Source: Tigriopus japonicus (Eukaryota > Arthropoda > Copepoda > Harpacticoida > Harpacticidae). From it: 64,000 bases of DNA. Below are positions 1-14,800 of this stretch, piece by piece (position 1 is the first letter of the stretch; each line of letters begins with the position of its first letter). The stretch covers positions 7,138,033 through 7,202,032 of the forward strand of contig CM021315.1 of NCBI GenBank assembly GCA_010645155.1, written 5' to 3'. The notes under the pieces are model-generated. The model did not search any database. It saw only the letters and a program-made list of their open reading frames with translations, and was not told where the DNA came from. Position numbers and translations under genes: made by a program.

Positions 1-112
1 ACAATTAATGCTGATCAAAACACATCCAACTGAGAATGAAAACAGAGCATCTTATTATGTCCGTGATAACAGCCCTTGTGTTACTTATTTTTTTCTCTCT
101 CTCCATTTTCAG

Positions 113-3100
113 TTGGACGCAGCCATCATGAGCTGTCTCTTGAGTTTGATTGTGATTTCCGTATTCCTTCACGTGAACTTTCTTATCAAATTTGTGGCCA
201 TGATTCTGACATCTAGCGCTCAGTTAAGCATCTTCTTTGGCATCATTAGACACCACCAGAGTGTTCCAACATGGACAGATTCACAAGAAGAAAGGTAAGA
301 AGTGCTGAGCAGATCATCCGAATCAAGTGAGCGAGTTGCCGTAATACAAAAGAAAGGACGTGCCAAAAGTTAGCCTCTTAAGTCATAAGCCTCTCAGAAA
401 CAAGCACTGCAAGAATGCATCGAATACGTAGATAGGGCTGGTTTCAAAGGGCAGATAAGACTTGCTCTCCTTATTGCACATTCTTGCTCTACTTGCATTC
501 CGAGAGCCAAGGAAGGGGTTGGCATGGAAGAGGCCCTAGAAAATCTGTATTTATAAATTTAGTTGAAGCTAACAGATCTCAAATGGTTTGGACCCATATT
601 TAGTCTGTCAACTTCAAAGGCTTTAAGAATTGCATTCCAACAGACATGCTAAGGAAAATGGTTTATGTAATAGTACTCTCCGCTAATTCAGTAGAAGTCG
701 TAGGCACGAAATGACAGTACACGGAATGGTAGAAGAAGCTTCAATAATTTTATGAGCCCTACTATATTTGTCTCAAGGGCAAGAACAACACAAAGAGTGA
801 ACTTCGTTTGAAGTTGTTGTCACTTAAGTGCACCTGTGCCACAATATGGAACCAAGTTTAGGGGCTCTGCAAGCATGGTTCAGTGTGTTTTTGCTGCTGC
901 GTTTGGTGGTAGTGTGGTTGGTGTTGGTGTTGGTACTTGTAGGGAGAAGTTGGGACATGTCAGGATCAGGGAGGGAGTGTTGAGTGAAATAGGGATCCTC
1001 CCATCTCTTTCGTGTGTTGGTGCTGCATGTACGTATTGCACCTTGATTTGTCCTTGCGTCGTTACATTCTTGTAGTGTTTGTGCATTAAGGCCAGCACAA
1101 AGGTCGCATAAAAGACATAAGGTTTGAACTGGGTCTGCAAAATCTTTGCTCAAAAATTACCTTTTGGTTACTTTCAAAGCTCATTTTATTGTCAGCTTTA
1201 ATAGTTGAGCCCGTACGTATGCTGCAGGCCTACCTAATTTTTAACAAACCGTAACATGTACCTGGCATTGTAATTTTAAGTTTCAATGTTGAACAAATGC
1301 CAAAACAATTAGCTCAATTTGTACTGAAATGATGCAAAATAATTTTGATATTTTTATAGTTGTGCTTGGCCGGTTGGGTTCCAATTTACGTTCACCGTTG
1401 GTGTCATGTGCTTCCTTTTGCACATTTTGGATCGTCAATTTGAGCTGACCTCTCGAACGGATTTTCTCTTTCGAAATAAACTCAGTACAGAGGAGGAGGG
1501 CGTGGACACCATGCGAGGAATCAACAAGATCTTATTGGAAAACATTCTTCCCGCCCACGTGGCCGAGCATTACCTTTTACAAGTTCGAGGGCAACCTTCA
1601 ACCCAGAGCACCGCGGTAAGTAGTAGCTTAATATTTAAACGCTCGCAAAATCATTCCTTCATATTGGCTTTTACTGAAACACAAAACCAATTTCTGCGTG
1701 TTGTACGAAAAAAAAACATATTATATTCATAGAAGTATAGTATACACAATATGTTTTGACAATTTTCCTCCAATGAGGATTTGGTATTTTGCAATTAAGC
1801 TCCCTAATCATCATCAAATTCAATTGTAATTTTTTTTTGTTTTTTTTGGACGATCAAACTGAATGAAAAATAGTGTTTTTGAATAGCGATGTAGAAATAA
1901 TTGCAAACTTGCAAGCAAGAATTTGATTGAATTGACTAAAGCAGATTTCAAAGTTATTGACTTGAAAGTTTTAAGAATTTTCTGGCTCTTTTGGCCAAAA
2001 AAGCATCTGGCCAACAACAAATTTCGGTAGATAAAAAGGTCGGCAATCTTTTCATTTTCATTTTTGTTTTCAATCACTACTTTTTTGACCATATCAAGCA
2101 AAAAAAGCTTCTGCCATTGTTTCAAATAACATTTAGCGAAAACAAGAATTTAAACTTACATTGAAATTCATAATTCATGGTTCTAAGACAAAAGAAGAGT
2201 GTAAAATGTTGAAAAAAGATACACAGAACATTTTTTTAGCATTCTCCGAGTTTGATACGATTTGCCAAACACTTGGCCTGAAAAGTCAGAAATGCCAATC
2301 TCACCTAAGTTCACCAAGCTGATCTATTGACTATTACATACTCTACTACTATTCAACGAGGAGTTTGAAGATATTTGACATAACACATGAAATAACACAG
2401 TTCCAATTCCTTTATGAGACATCAATTGGGCATCAAATGATTGCTCATTGAATCATTGTGCACTTTTGTTGTATGACTTTTGTCAATAAAACGACATTAA
2501 TCTGAATTCGTATATTGGATTTCTTCATTAACTCCAGGCCATCCTGCAGGAAAATTCACACGAACGCGGTAACGAGCCCTCACTCGATCCCATTCCACGT
2601 AAACCGTCCTCCTTGACTAGGTCTATCTTTGAGAACAGGAGCGAGTTGGACAATTTAATTAACTATCTAATTTCTTTAGCGTAATAATTAAGGAACAATT
2701 CAATCTGCTGATATGTTCAATGGATTTAATTTTATTGCATTTGACTAAAAAAAAGCAAACTCCGCATGCACAAAGGTGGGTGACTCGTGCCATCCTTGGG
2801 TTTAGTTCTCATTGACTAATCATAACTGTTGACCCTGGCCCCCAGTTATACAGTAGACCCGCTGTTAGGTGGTCTTTGAACAAAAATACCGAATGACCTT
2901 GACTGCAATCAAATTGCTTAATTTTCGTCTTTTCGTCTTCAAATTACATGAATCATCGAGACTAATTGCATTGGGATACGAGCTAATTTTTACAAAGTCA
3001 GGAAATAGTTTGGGAGTTAAGAAATTTCCAACAAGCTGTTTCACTGAGACATTCTGAAATGAAATAAAACTAATATTTTTGTCTCTAGGTATTTTTTCCA

Positions 3101-6100
3101 TACTGATTTTAGATCCAAGGGCATCCTCCTTCAAAGGGGTAACGCAGGAGATTAAAGTTCTTCTTAATTGACCAAATCTGACAGTGAACTCAAAGCTCGA
3201 CGAAAACTGTCCAAAAATGGGCTTTGATGATGCCGTTGCTTGGGAAAAGACGGGATGGGGGAAGAAAAAGATGAAGAAGATCTTCAATCAATTTTCTTGA
3301 TCCGCTTATGTTCTTATTTCAGGAACTCTACAATGAACGGTATGAGAATGTGGCCGTAATGTTCGCTTGCATTCCCAATTACAAAGAGTTCTATGATGAA
3401 AATGACATCAATAAGCAAGGATTGGAATGTCTGAGGCTCCTCAATGAAATTATTTGCGACTTTGACAAAGTGAGTGCCTGGATGTGATTTTGCTTTTAAA
3501 AAGCAATTGAAAACTCGTACGTACTTCCATCTGTTTTCGATAAGACATTTATTTTCTTTTGGACTCTCCTTCCCAATGTGTGAAATTCAAGTACACGGAC
3601 CAAAATGATGAGCTAAAAAGAGGAGGAGATCTTGAAAAAGGACAGAAATAGCACTTTGAAAGGACTCACATTGAAAGAGCGGGGAGAAAGAGAAAAAAAG
3701 CAAAAAATCGTGAATGTGCGAAAATCGTGAGATCGTGATTTTGATTGAGGTCGTACCTCAAAAGGACATTCAACTTTGAACAATACCGAGGGTTTCTAAG
3801 AAAATGAAATTCCCCTGCCGACTTACATTTGTCTTGTTTCCGTTATCGTTTTCTGCCTATGTGCATAGCATCCTAGAGCATGTGTTTGCGCGTTTGGCTC
3901 ACATTTGTTTATTTCCCTTTTCATGTTTGCAGCTCTTGTCGAAGCCCAAATTCAGCGTTTTGGAGAAAATCAAAACCATCGGCAGCACATACATGGTTGC
4001 GGCTGGTTTGCAACCGGGCAAAGAAGGAGAACGCGCCGTAAGTGCTTTAAGCAACAAAACTTTTTTCAACAGAAATCTAATTGAATTCGACACGCCATTA
4101 GTAGAATTGGCCAAATTGCTTGCAAAGCCCGTGTCAGATTCATAAGTGAAAATCTTGCCTTCTCAAATTGCATTTGCAATTCGAGCCGACGCTTCGTAGG
4201 GTTTGATGATGATTTTTGCATGAACAATAAAGAAACTTTGCTTCATTCATAGGACAGCAATTCTTAGCGAACCTCTAACTTTGATGAATGGTGCTAGTTT
4301 TTCGTTCACTATAAAAGTTTGGCTGTCCCTTGGCTTAAAAAGTATCACTTTTAAATAACCTTAAACAAAAGTTTCAATTTCTCGAGAATGGGTAAATCTA
4401 AAACACAAGTTATTGTATTGACCCCTTGCTGTCAATGATTGATTGAAACAACCACTATATCTAGTTCTCTAGGATTGAATTGAACTTCTCTCTCTCTCGC
4501 TATAGACTATACGTGAACATCACTATTGCTCGATTTTGGTGGAATTCGCCGTGCAGCTGATGACCCTTTTGGAACACATTAATCGGGACAGCTTCCAACG
4601 ATTCGCTCTCAGGGCGGGTCTTAATCAGGGGTGTGTCGTGGCAGGGGTCGTTGGGGCGCAAAAGCCCCAATATGATATCTGGGGCAATACCGTCAATGTG
4701 GCCAGTCGTATGGAATCCACAGGGGAAATGGGCCGAATACAGGTAAGCCACCCGTAAATTGTGGTTGATTTATGGCACCACCCATATGGACCCTAACAAC
4801 CACTTGGACCGAAAATTTAGAGTGGGTCCAAGGAGAAAGAGACTCCTGAGATGTTATTGTTGTTCACTCAGCTAGGATTTGCAATGGTTCACTGGTCATT
4901 TTCTATAGTTGGGGAAACCACGACTGAAGCTTGAAAACAATGGAACACTGTAGTTTCAACGGTGTCAGATATTAGTCTTGGGTATGCAAGATGGTATTTG
5001 AAATGTGGTGTCATTTTTCAACCATACCCTCTCGGTCTGTTCTTGGTGGCACTTTGGTCGGCCATTTCAACGATAACGCTTTTCAATAACACCAAAAGCA
5101 GTTCCCCAAATAATCCAAGTGGATGGAGGCAAAGGGACCAGAGGGACGATAAATCTTCATAATGCTTTTATTTTGCCGCAATGATTCCGTATTTTATACC
5201 GTCATAGTGCCCAGACTATTGTAAGATCAATATATCTGGGCGAGTGAGGTGAGTGCGCCTTAAAGGGTCTGTATATGGGTGTGAGTGAGTGAGTGAGTGG
5301 AACGGGGACGCTATATATCACATACTCTTAGTGAGGGAGGAAGAATGGGACAAATAATCTTGCGAAAATACAAACATTAAAAAGATTTTCAGTTATTGCC
5401 CTAATGAATAATGAAATTCAATCTGTTCCTATGAGCAAGGACAACGAAACAGAGGTTTTGCGAGGAAATTTGCAAACCAAATCAGGAAAAATCGATTTCA
5501 GATGATATGTTGACCCTTTTTATGGGACTGTGTCTTGGTCTTTTCCTTGGATTAGATGCTTAAAAATCATAAGAAAATGACATGTGAGAAAATATGTGAC
5601 TTCTACAAAGGTATAGAAAAATTAGATATGTTGACCAAACAGAATATGTTGGCATCCTTCTTTTCTGAAACTGATGATATGACAAAGTTATTTGATGAAA
5701 TATCCTTGAATTTAGACAACGTCAATGAGAGTTCAAGTACATGAGAATAACGTAACTTCAGAGAGTATAGAAATAAGAAACCGAATTCAGTAATTCAAAA
5801 CATGTTTATGTTTTATTTTATTAGCTATTGTGAGTATTATGTTTTCTCCTGTTCAGGACATGTTCCTTCTTTTGCAAGGTAAAATATTCCCAACTCGTAC
5901 ATCCAAGGGAATCGAGATTTGGAATCGGAAAATATGAGTGGAACTTGATGCGTAAAGGCATTAACCCTTTATGAGCCATCTTATGCTCTAGGCTATGTAG
6001 AAGACTAGATTTGGTGGTAATGGGGTGAGAGAAAAGGAGTGATGATACTTGACGTTCAACGTTACTTTTATTGGCATCATTAACTTCGTTCTTCAAGGAA

Positions 6101-6874
6101 AACGTCTTTTGACTGCTACACATCTCATCTTCCTGTTCTATGTACTAGTAGACGATATACTAGTCCTGGTTTCAAAGTACACAGTACTTCATAACACAAA
6201 TCCAACGTTGAAGCTCAATTCAAGGAGGCGCGTAAGTCTCCTTCACCTTTATAAACGAGCTAGGTAACCTCCTCGTCCTCCCCCAAAAGTCTCGAAAATG
6301 TCAAGCTTTGTACGGAGGAACTGTGAGGTGAATCCGAGTCTCAATTTAGCACTTGTGTGTGGATATACCCTTGGTATTATTAGCTCTATTTATTTGGGGT
6401 GGAATGGAGATTAACTTTAAAAGGGAACGTACTTGATTGTATCAGGTGCACTACTTAGCCTGGCTGAAGAACTCACATCAAGATGCAATCTCAGACGTTG
6501 AAATCGAGAAAAAGTTTTATCGGCGAACAATGAAGAAGACAGACAGACAGACATTGCTTCTGGAGCATCCCGGGATATCAAGGTCGAGCTATAAATTAGG
6601 ATAACATATCGTTTGTAACGAGATAGGAGACAGGTGGATTCCAAATTGCACGCTGAATAACGAATGCCATCAAACTCATGCATCCTTGACTGTTTCTCTC
6701 TAGGTGACGGAAGACACGGCCAAAATTCTGATGGGAGCCGGACACGAGTGTCTTTTGCGAGGACCCATTTTCGTAAAGGGCAAAGGTATTATCACCACCT
6801 ATTTTGTGCGAACCCCATTTGACAAGAAGTACAAGAAGCCCAACCCGGACGAGAGCAAGTACAAAAAGTATTAA
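113..6874 (+). CDS. Adenylate cyclase, type 2/4/7 (Ac76E-like) class, 3' part only
   Basis: Membrane adenylate cyclase that makes cAMP from ATP. Only the C-terminal 365 residues are in the window. Exons read by eye: 113-294, 1360-1615, 3323-3469, 3933-4037, 4506-4742 and 6704-6874; phases agree and all introns are GT-AG. The first exon is hydrophobic and gives membrane helices of the second six-helix block. The second carries the linker into C2 ([14 protein letters not shown]). The next three hold the C2 catalytic domain: [26 protein letters not shown] (conserved Lys) and [19 protein letters not shown], with the Asp, Asn and Arg of the ATP site. The last exon gives [12 protein letters not shown] and a Lys-rich tail. 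The strings [15 protein letters not shown] and LLSKPKF fit the vertebrate AC2/4/7 and fly Ac76E group better than rutabaga; this is from memory of the families. The 5' part, including C1, lies left of the window. Confidence 0.9.
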
Positions 6875-7152
6875 AAAAATGGAGGAGCTACAACAACAAA
6901 AAAAAACTCGCCGTGGTGAAGCTGGATAAGAATGCAACCGAATACTTGAAAAAGGCCATTGAAACCAACACTCGGAATTTGTAACCAAGAATTCATTCAC
7001 CAACCCTCATGATTGAAACATATCTCTAGTCTTGCAAAACTCATCTGATACATTGCCCCCAAATTTCACTATAATGATTACATACACCAGGCATTAGGAA
7101 CAGGGGGCTTCTTTCATATCTATTACTGCAACTTCAATGGTGCTCCCCTACA

Positions 7153-7158
7153 AATAAA
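7153..7158 (+). promoter_or_regulatory. Candidate poly(A) signal of the adenylate cyclase gene
   Basis: AATAAA about 280 bases after the stop codon, the first exact hexamer downstream. Two further AATAAA hexamers occur near 7848 and 7906, so a longer 3' UTR is possible. Confidence 0.35.
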
Positions 7159-9244
7159 TAGGTCTATGAATGGCAAAATTCAATCTCAACTGTAAGCCTC
7201 TTGAGATTGATGATAAGTTGACTTTGGGCAATTTCAGCAATAATAATTGACTTGGCACTGTACATCAAAAGCAATACCATGGGCCTTGGTCAATCAATGC
7301 CCACATGTATTGATTTTGGCACCACTCCTAATTACTCATGGTTTAAGGTGGCTCTGCCAAAAAGTTGAACTAGACATTCGTTTGGCCCTCCTCATTCGTT
7401 TCATCTATCACTACTCCTTACACTTCACCATGGTCAATCAAGAATTAAAACACATAATTATATTACAACGTATTATGACCTCCCCCTGGCTTCTGTGATA
7501 TATGTTACATTGTAAATCAATCAAATAGCGAGCGTCGTTGTACCTGTTTATTTAACCAAGTTACTAGGACCCTAGAACCAGTATGTCATTGCCGATTTGA
7601 ATTTGGATTTCATATTTGGAAAACCACTTGGACAGAAAGCCGTGGCAAGCAAAATGAACCTAAATCCCCGGTAATGCTAGAAAAGGACCTCTGAATCCCA
7701 CACTCGAATCAGCGTCTCTGCCTTACCCTTAACAAAAAATTGTTTTGCGGCCCTAAAGTTCCTTGCAAAAAAAATGGTTCTCAAGTTCGTTGCTTCCCCT
7801 TTGACCCTTTCCCTCGATGACTTAAATCTTCTCCCGCAACAAACAAAAATAAAATTAATGTGAACTCAAATCAAATCAGTGATTAATGTACAACTTGATG
7901 TGACAAAAATAAAGTTATTGTAGAATTCCCAAGTGTCATATGTATTGAGACAAGCGTTTACAGTATATCAATGTGCTATACGAGATGAAGCTTTGAAATA
8001 CACATAGTAGAACCATTATTGTCTAGTGATCCGAGGATGTTGAAGATTTCATTCATTTTGAGCATTAGTCGAAAGACAAATGATAGGTATCCCCTTCCTT
8101 GAGGATCATTGATGTGTCTTCCTCGAAAGAGTCGGATGTTATTTCGGAGCTTAATTAATTATCCCTTGACGAGTTCGAGTCAATATGGTCCAGGTTTGGA
8201 TCAGTAAAAGAGGAGTAATGGTTTGTGTTCTTGGATTAACTTTCATTTTCCATACAGCAACACTTCAATCAAACTCTTTATATTCAAACCTAAGAAAAAC
8301 GTATTGTACTTTACAATCTCCCCATTGGTTCTCACATTGTTTTTTCAAGGTGCAATATGATAAGACTGCCCGATAACTAGTTGTCTCTTCTCCTCATGTA
8401 GGGCCCTATGTGGGTCTTGGATTTCTTCTGTTTTTGTGTCTGTCCATCGACAATGCTAGCTTTGTTGGTATGGGGATATTGTTGTAGCACTAGTCTTCTT
8501 CTTACATCTGATGTATCACAGGCTGATCCACTAAAATTGAGACACTTTGTTGATCAACCGTTTCTCTCATTTTCGTGAGTGATCACGGCAACAGACAAAT
8601 TAGTAAGTTTGCAGATAGGAAGATCACTTCATGACATTGCACTATTTTTCCCTATAGTCTTCACAACGGCTTAAAATTTCTTAAAAGAAGAGGCTAAGTA
8701 AACAGAGCCAGTTGTATTTCAAGAAGATAGAGTTCAAACTTGCAGCCAGCTTCTTCCTAAGATTTTCGTCAAATTATGGACCACAAAACAGTGCACACTC
8801 AATTAATGAGAAATGCCCAGGCTACAATTTAGAGCCTGTAGGAATAAGATGAGGTGATTGGAAGATTAACAAGGTTAAAAGTTTGAAAAGCAAAAAGAGC
8901 ACTCTCTGCCCACTAAGTGCACTTTTGTGCCGTTGAATTAGCTCCTGAACATTGATCTTCAAAAACTCGAGTCTCAATTGTTGTGGGCCATGGTGTTCGT
9001 CACAAGCATCTTCGAGTAGGTCGATCGTGTTCGGGCAATTTTCTCGGAACTTTCCGCCGAAGGTTATTCTTAATGGATTCCTTCTCCCGCCGAAGGAAGG
9101 AAGGAAAACAAATGGAAGAAGGCATTTTCATCTGCTGTATTTCGCGGTAGGGGATCCTGAAGTTCACGTACGGATGATTGCCAAAATTAGGCGCTATGGG
9201 AGCAACATTGGACGAGAGACGACGAAGAAGAATTTACGTGAACG

Positions 9245-9270
9245 TCCATCCATCCATCCATCCATCCATC
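9245..9270. repeat. (TCCA)n tetranucleotide repeat
   Basis: About six and a half exact TCCA units. A similar run lies at 23386-23405. Confidence 0.85.
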
Positions 9271-11151
9271 GTTGAGGGGGTTTCGTCGAGATTCTCGATG
9301 GCCAGGCCTACCGGGAGACCTTTCTCACCCGCCGGTGGTCTAACAAATCGCTGATGTGCACTTGAGGTCAAGGGAAAACTAAAAGGAGCTCAAAAGCGGC
9401 CATTCAATATTCACATGCACAGGAATGGGTAATCATTAGAAACGGACGAAATATGCTTTTAACATTTCGATTTTGGCCCTAAAATATGTTTAAAAGTCCT
9501 CGAAAACTGCTCAAAACCTTAGAAAATTTTCAAAAATACCCAAAGATACTTGTTAAAACAGGACTAAGTTTGAACATAGCATGTTCGTGCAATATTCGTG
9601 ATTTTCGCGTTTTGAGATTTTTTGGGGGAAACTCAAAATATGCTTGAAAATGTGTTCAATGAATGCTCTATGTGCTTTTAAACACGCTTTTGAGCGCAAA
9701 ATCAATAAGCAAATTTTGGCCGTCTTTAGTAATCATCATATCTCGTAATAAAAAGTGATTATTGTCAGTTAGCATACAAAGTCTTGATTTGGCTATGCAA
9801 CTGCCAGAATGCCTGCCATTAACAGACTCTGAGTTCTAATGGCTATAAGATGCAATTGTGTGTGATAATTTCGAGCATGGGAACAGTGTGCTAACAAATA
9901 TCCGTGGAGTAATTAATGTTAAAAAATACCAAAAGCCCTTGTGACTTTTTACGCGGGCAAAAGAAGATTTGGTCAGGCGTAAACACCGCCACATTTTTTA
10001 AAATGATGTTATTTTTCATTTCAAGAACATAATTTCAAAACAGTTTTGAAGTTTGGATTTAATTTTGTGAAACAGCTTTGTTAACAACTTGCTTTAAGAT
10101 GTTGAGCACTTTTTAACCTCTTTTGACGATAACAGATCTCTTGAACATACTTTCAATGTTCATAAGACCACTCTGTTCAATGTTGAAACTTTAAGCTTTC
10201 ATAAAAAGTATGTGCAATCCCAACTTGTGCATGAAGCAAGGAAGACTGGTCTTTCTTTGAAGCTTTTCTCGCTCTTGAAATAAAGAAGGCAAGTGTCTTT
10301 TTCATAAGAGCAATGGGACCAATTTCGTTTCTTAAACTCGTTGAAAATTGTAGGATTTTAATGGCCAGGAAGTCCACGACAACCGAAAGAAAGAAAGAGT
10401 CCGAATAACTTCTAACAAGAAATTAGTTTTCATATCTACAGTATCTGAAAAGTCTGTTTCAAGGTTCAGGTTTTCCTTAAAATCCCAGACATTTTCATGA
10501 TCTCTTCCATGCTAAATTGAAAACAAAACCTTTTATCGAGGGAACTCACTAAAATTCTACTGAAACGTTGTGCGTACAAATACTTGGCTTTAGTGAACTT
10601 GCAACAGGTTTTTATTAAATGACCTTTTCGGTAGTTTTGATTAACTGCTTAGTTGCTTCGCTTTCCATTTAAAATATCTTTGTTTTTGGAAAAAACCTCT
10701 CTGTTTCATAAATAAAACGCTGATTGCGTGAGTAATGGCCGATGTTTAATCAATTTCAGCTTTGATTTTGTCGTTGAAATCCCGATCTAAATTTCGAGGA
10801 CCAATAAGAAGGGCATTTTGAATTGATCCTAAATGGTCGCTCATTTTTAAGAGCTCTTGAAGGCCTGAGGCTTCAGTATTGATTGGAAGGTTTCTTTCTT
10901 AGTGTTTATCTTGGCAACCTCATTGCTCGTCGATTGTTGTGACTTAATTTGGGACCCAAATGTTTTCATGCTCTCATCGAGAACTTCCGTTGCTCCGATT
11001 GACGGAGCTTCAACACTCGGCAATGACTATCCTCGATTTCAACGGATGCTAGTTCCTCAAGGTGGTTGATAAAGATAGAGCTTAACTCAAGCGAACGAAG
11101 AAGGGCAATTGTACAAGCTGAGCTGTTGGTGCGCTGCTCGAGGCATCTCAA

Positions 11152-11254
11152 TTTCTTCTTCTTCTTCTTCTTCTTCTTCTTCTTCTTCGTCGTCGTCGTC
11201 GTCGTCGTCATCATCGTCCTTTTCATCATTATCATCATCTTCCTCTTCTTCTCC
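11152..11254. repeat. Compound trinucleotide microsatellite (TTC)n(GTC)n(ATC)n
   Basis: Starts with about twelve TTC units, then about eight GTC/CGT units, then an imperfect ATC/TTC mixture. Several open frames on both strands here encode only Ser, Phe, Lys, Glu or Asp runs and are by-products of the repeat. Confidence 0.9.
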
Positions 11255-11880
11255 TTTACATCTTGACATCGTACTACAAACTACTACACCTGAGTGTTCG
11301 CCTCTTTTCCAGGACTTCTATAGATCGGAAGACGTCTTTGGTATTGTGTGGGCTTTAACCGCTTGAATCTTCAGCCTCAGATGTCGGGGTCTGAGACCTA
11401 TTGGCTAGCATACGTACGTATAGTAGACAAACGCATACACTTTTACTCTCTCTCTCACACTCACTCTCCCATACGCATGAATAATACACTCACCATGTAC
11501 GTTGGTCTAGCTGGTACCACGTTGTTGGAGACAGTGGGTGAGGACGACCAAAACAACCGCCCCAAAAGACCCTGGAATGAGTGGATATCGCACGGGATAG
11601 TGGGTAGCTTGGAAAGAGGAACCAGCGACAAAATGGCAACACGAGCGATGCCCGAAGCCATCGCTGATGAACGGAAAGGGATCCTGAGAGATTCAAGGTT
11701 CCAGAGACACCCGATTTGCACCAACAATGCCAACTATAGAATGGTAAAGACAAGACGCGTCAGTTGCCTTGTGGATGTCATGGTGTCGATAATACTTTTG
11801 CTCAGGTATCAATTGACTTAATCGTTTTGTGAGCCTTTTACACACATACGTCCTTTTGCCCATTGATTGTACTACTGAAG

Positions 11881-14800
11881 ATGTTGTTCCATCAGGTAAG
11901 AGCAGATATACAGAAATACAACTTTTTAGATTCTTATCGCGGGGAAGATTGGGCATTTGATAATTATTTTTTTTTGGCCGGAATTTACAGATTACTGCCC
12001 TAGGCATACTAGCCATGATTCAAAATGCAAGGACTCAAGATTTAACAGTGATTTACCCAGTGTCAGAAGGAAAGTCTGAATCAAATTTGCCACCGGTAGA
12101 TCTGGATGCCATCGAATCGAGGTACAAAGTCAATGCCAAACCAGAGCCATACAAGCCAAATAAGCCGGCTCCGCCATTAGATAATATTCATGTCGATGTT
12201 CATGGGACCGCCACGCCCATTCCCCATGCGTTTTTCCCCACCACCCCATCATTTTCAAAATCGCCGACCCGGGAAAGTGTCACAAATAAGCCTTTAAGAT
12301 ATGAACCGACTGAGAGTTCAAAGGCAATTTCCATCACCACAATTAAGGAGGCTACCAACCTGGCTAAAGAAGAAGGTGACAAGGCTAAGGAGAAGCAATC
12401 CAAAGTCTGGCATGACAAGGGGAAACGAAGGCGGATTGTAAAAAAGAAACGTTACCAAAAGAGTAGGAGTTTAATCCCAGTTTATCACGGCTTAAGAACA
12501 ACATTTGCCCCTAAGCCCAGACCAAAGACCACCACAACTCCATCGCCTAAAGGAGACAAGTCTCAGAATGCAAGTGCAGTGACAACAACGGAGCCGACAA
12601 AAAGGCCAGGGAAGACCAAAGCCACCACTCAGAAAACCACCCGTCTCTCACCCACGAGAACTTACTCTCCAGTGCAATTGCCTTTGTTCGAAAAGGACAA
12701 GTTTGCCTCGATCGACGAATTCAGTTCATCCTTTAAATCAGTGAGAGCCGTTCCATACTTTCCTTCGACCGCTCCGCCCGCCAAGGAGTATTCTGGTCCC
12801 ACGGAGAAGACAACGACCACCAGCTTTGCTCCAAAACCCAACAAGAATTATGCATACGCCTCCTACATACAAACGCCCAAACCAATCAAGTCTAAACCGG
12901 CGTATTCTCCACGACCGGCATTTTCGCCCCGACCTCGACCTCAGCCCAAGGCCCAATCCACCGCATCAAACCGCCCCACGACCTCTGATGACCGCGAAGT
13001 GTCCTATGGGGCGAGAACACCCGATCCTCATAGTTTCACCACAGTTGCTCCAAAAAAGTTCTCTTTTCCTAATCATAATCACAGTAACAAAAAAGGAGGG
13101 GCCAGACCCTTACCTCTGGTTACCACAGGTGCGCCAAACTACTCAACTGGAGAATCCCATTCGCCCTTCGCGCCTTCCGAAAAGCCTTTGGGTCGAGTGG
13201 AGCCAACTATAACTCCGGGAAACTATTATTCTACGCCTAAGCCGTCATATCACTCCACAACCCAAACTAGCCACTCTTTGAGACCTCAAACTAGTTACTA
13301 TTCTACTACCCAAGCTCCTTACGGTTCAGACTCGCCTTCTCCAACGCCTTCCTTCCATTCAACACCCCAGCCTTCGTTTTCACCCACACCCCAACCTAGC
13401 TATCAGTCGACTCCAAGTCCATCATATTCACCTGGTTCTCATTCAGTGTTCCATACCACGCCCAGTCCGTCATATTTGGCCAGTCCTAAACCCAACCATT
13501 ATTCAACCCCCAATCCCTCGTATTCTCCCAGTCCCCAACCGGCCTACCAAAGTTCTCCAAATCCCTCGTATTCCCCGAATTTCAAACCCACTCATCATAC
13601 AACGCATCTGTCTCCAAGACCGACTTACTCACCTCAACCCGAGGTCACTTACGGGGACGCCCCTGGATCGTCTCCGTATTACAACCCAAGTAGCCCAACT
13701 GGACTTTATTCGACCACCGCGGCCCCGACCAGTGCCTATCGAAGTGTGACCCCTAGTTATGGGTCTCCATCGCCGACAACTAAGCCCTATATTCAAACGA
13801 CAACTACGAGCTATGGGTATAATGCTGAGCCTTCCCAAGACGACTACGTATCCGACTATAACGAGGAAGACGATGAAATTGGTTACGAGGTAAGAAATTC
13901 ATTCGCCAAATGTCAGGGCTTTGAGCATGAGAGATAGACCTTTGTGTGGATGAGCTGTTTGTGTTTGGTACCAAGCCAACGATCTATGCCGCGTTGTATC
14001 TTTTCAAGGGGGCCTCTTCTGTTTGAGTAAGTAAGCCAGCCATTATCTAAAAAGAACACTGATTTTTTTCTCTTCAGCAAAGGTCCCAAAGAGAAGACGA
14101 ATTTCGCTAATAGTAAAAGGTTGTAAAAGAAGTAGCGGGTGTGCCAAGTTCTGTACAATAGACACCAATACCATAGACACGAAAGGGACTCTTTCATGCT
14201 TTGTAGACACACACTTGATTTTCATGATTCTTAGATCCAAAATGGTTGGATTGTTTGTCCGGGATCTTTGAACTTTAAAGGTTAAAATGCAACGAAAATG
14301 GACGAATTGAACCACAATACGTACATGTTGACCCGTCGCCAATAAATAATGGGGTCGGTCGTCTTCTTTACCTTCGATCCTGCTTATTTTAAAGCGAAGG
14401 ATGCTAATCTCTTCATCCGGAGTGCTTCGAGGTCCTTGCGCTTCTTCTTCGTCAATGACAAGGCATTTACGTTTTGCCATGACTGCAGGTGTCAAAACGT
14501 TAACAGCTTAGCGTGCCTTTTGAGTTGGCCGACTGCATTAATCTGATCCCGGAATTGATTTCATGTGTCGGGTTTTGTCTTGCTGGATGTTGTTGTTTCC
14601 GATTTGGTGTCATCCCATCATCATTTTCTAAGCCTCAAAGGCACGTGATATCTTCAACCCACCAACAACGCGATCTTCACTTGAGTCGTTGACTCTAGAA
14701 AGATAATCAGAATTAAACCATTAACCTTGCACGCTTATTTGTCTGCAAAACACGAATTTCTACCTTCAAAAGATCCTCCTCCTGCTCCTCCTCCTCCTGC

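Larger units (their letters stand above)
6875..11880. other. Intergenic DNA, no gene recognised
   Basis: About 5 kb between the adenylate cyclase stop and the inferred start of the cuticle gene. It contains the cyclase 3' UTR, AT-rich sequence, a (TCCA)n run near 9245-9270 and a compound trinucleotide repeat at 11152-11254. The stretch 8950-9340 is richer in GC than its surroundings, and 11300-11880 is probably promoter or 5' UTR of the cuticle gene. None of its short open frames resembles a known protein. Confidence 0.5.

Noticed and set aside
2539..2569. Possible 31-bp extra exon of the adenylate cyclase gene between CCAG and GTAACG
   Set aside because: Both neighbouring exons are phase 0 and join directly to give family-like sequence; 31 bp would shift the frame.
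11348..11821. Open frame of 157 codons just before the cuticle gene
   Set aside because: Different frame and no in-phase join to exon 2; both strands are open here and no domain is recognisable, so it is treated as upstream or UTR sequence.
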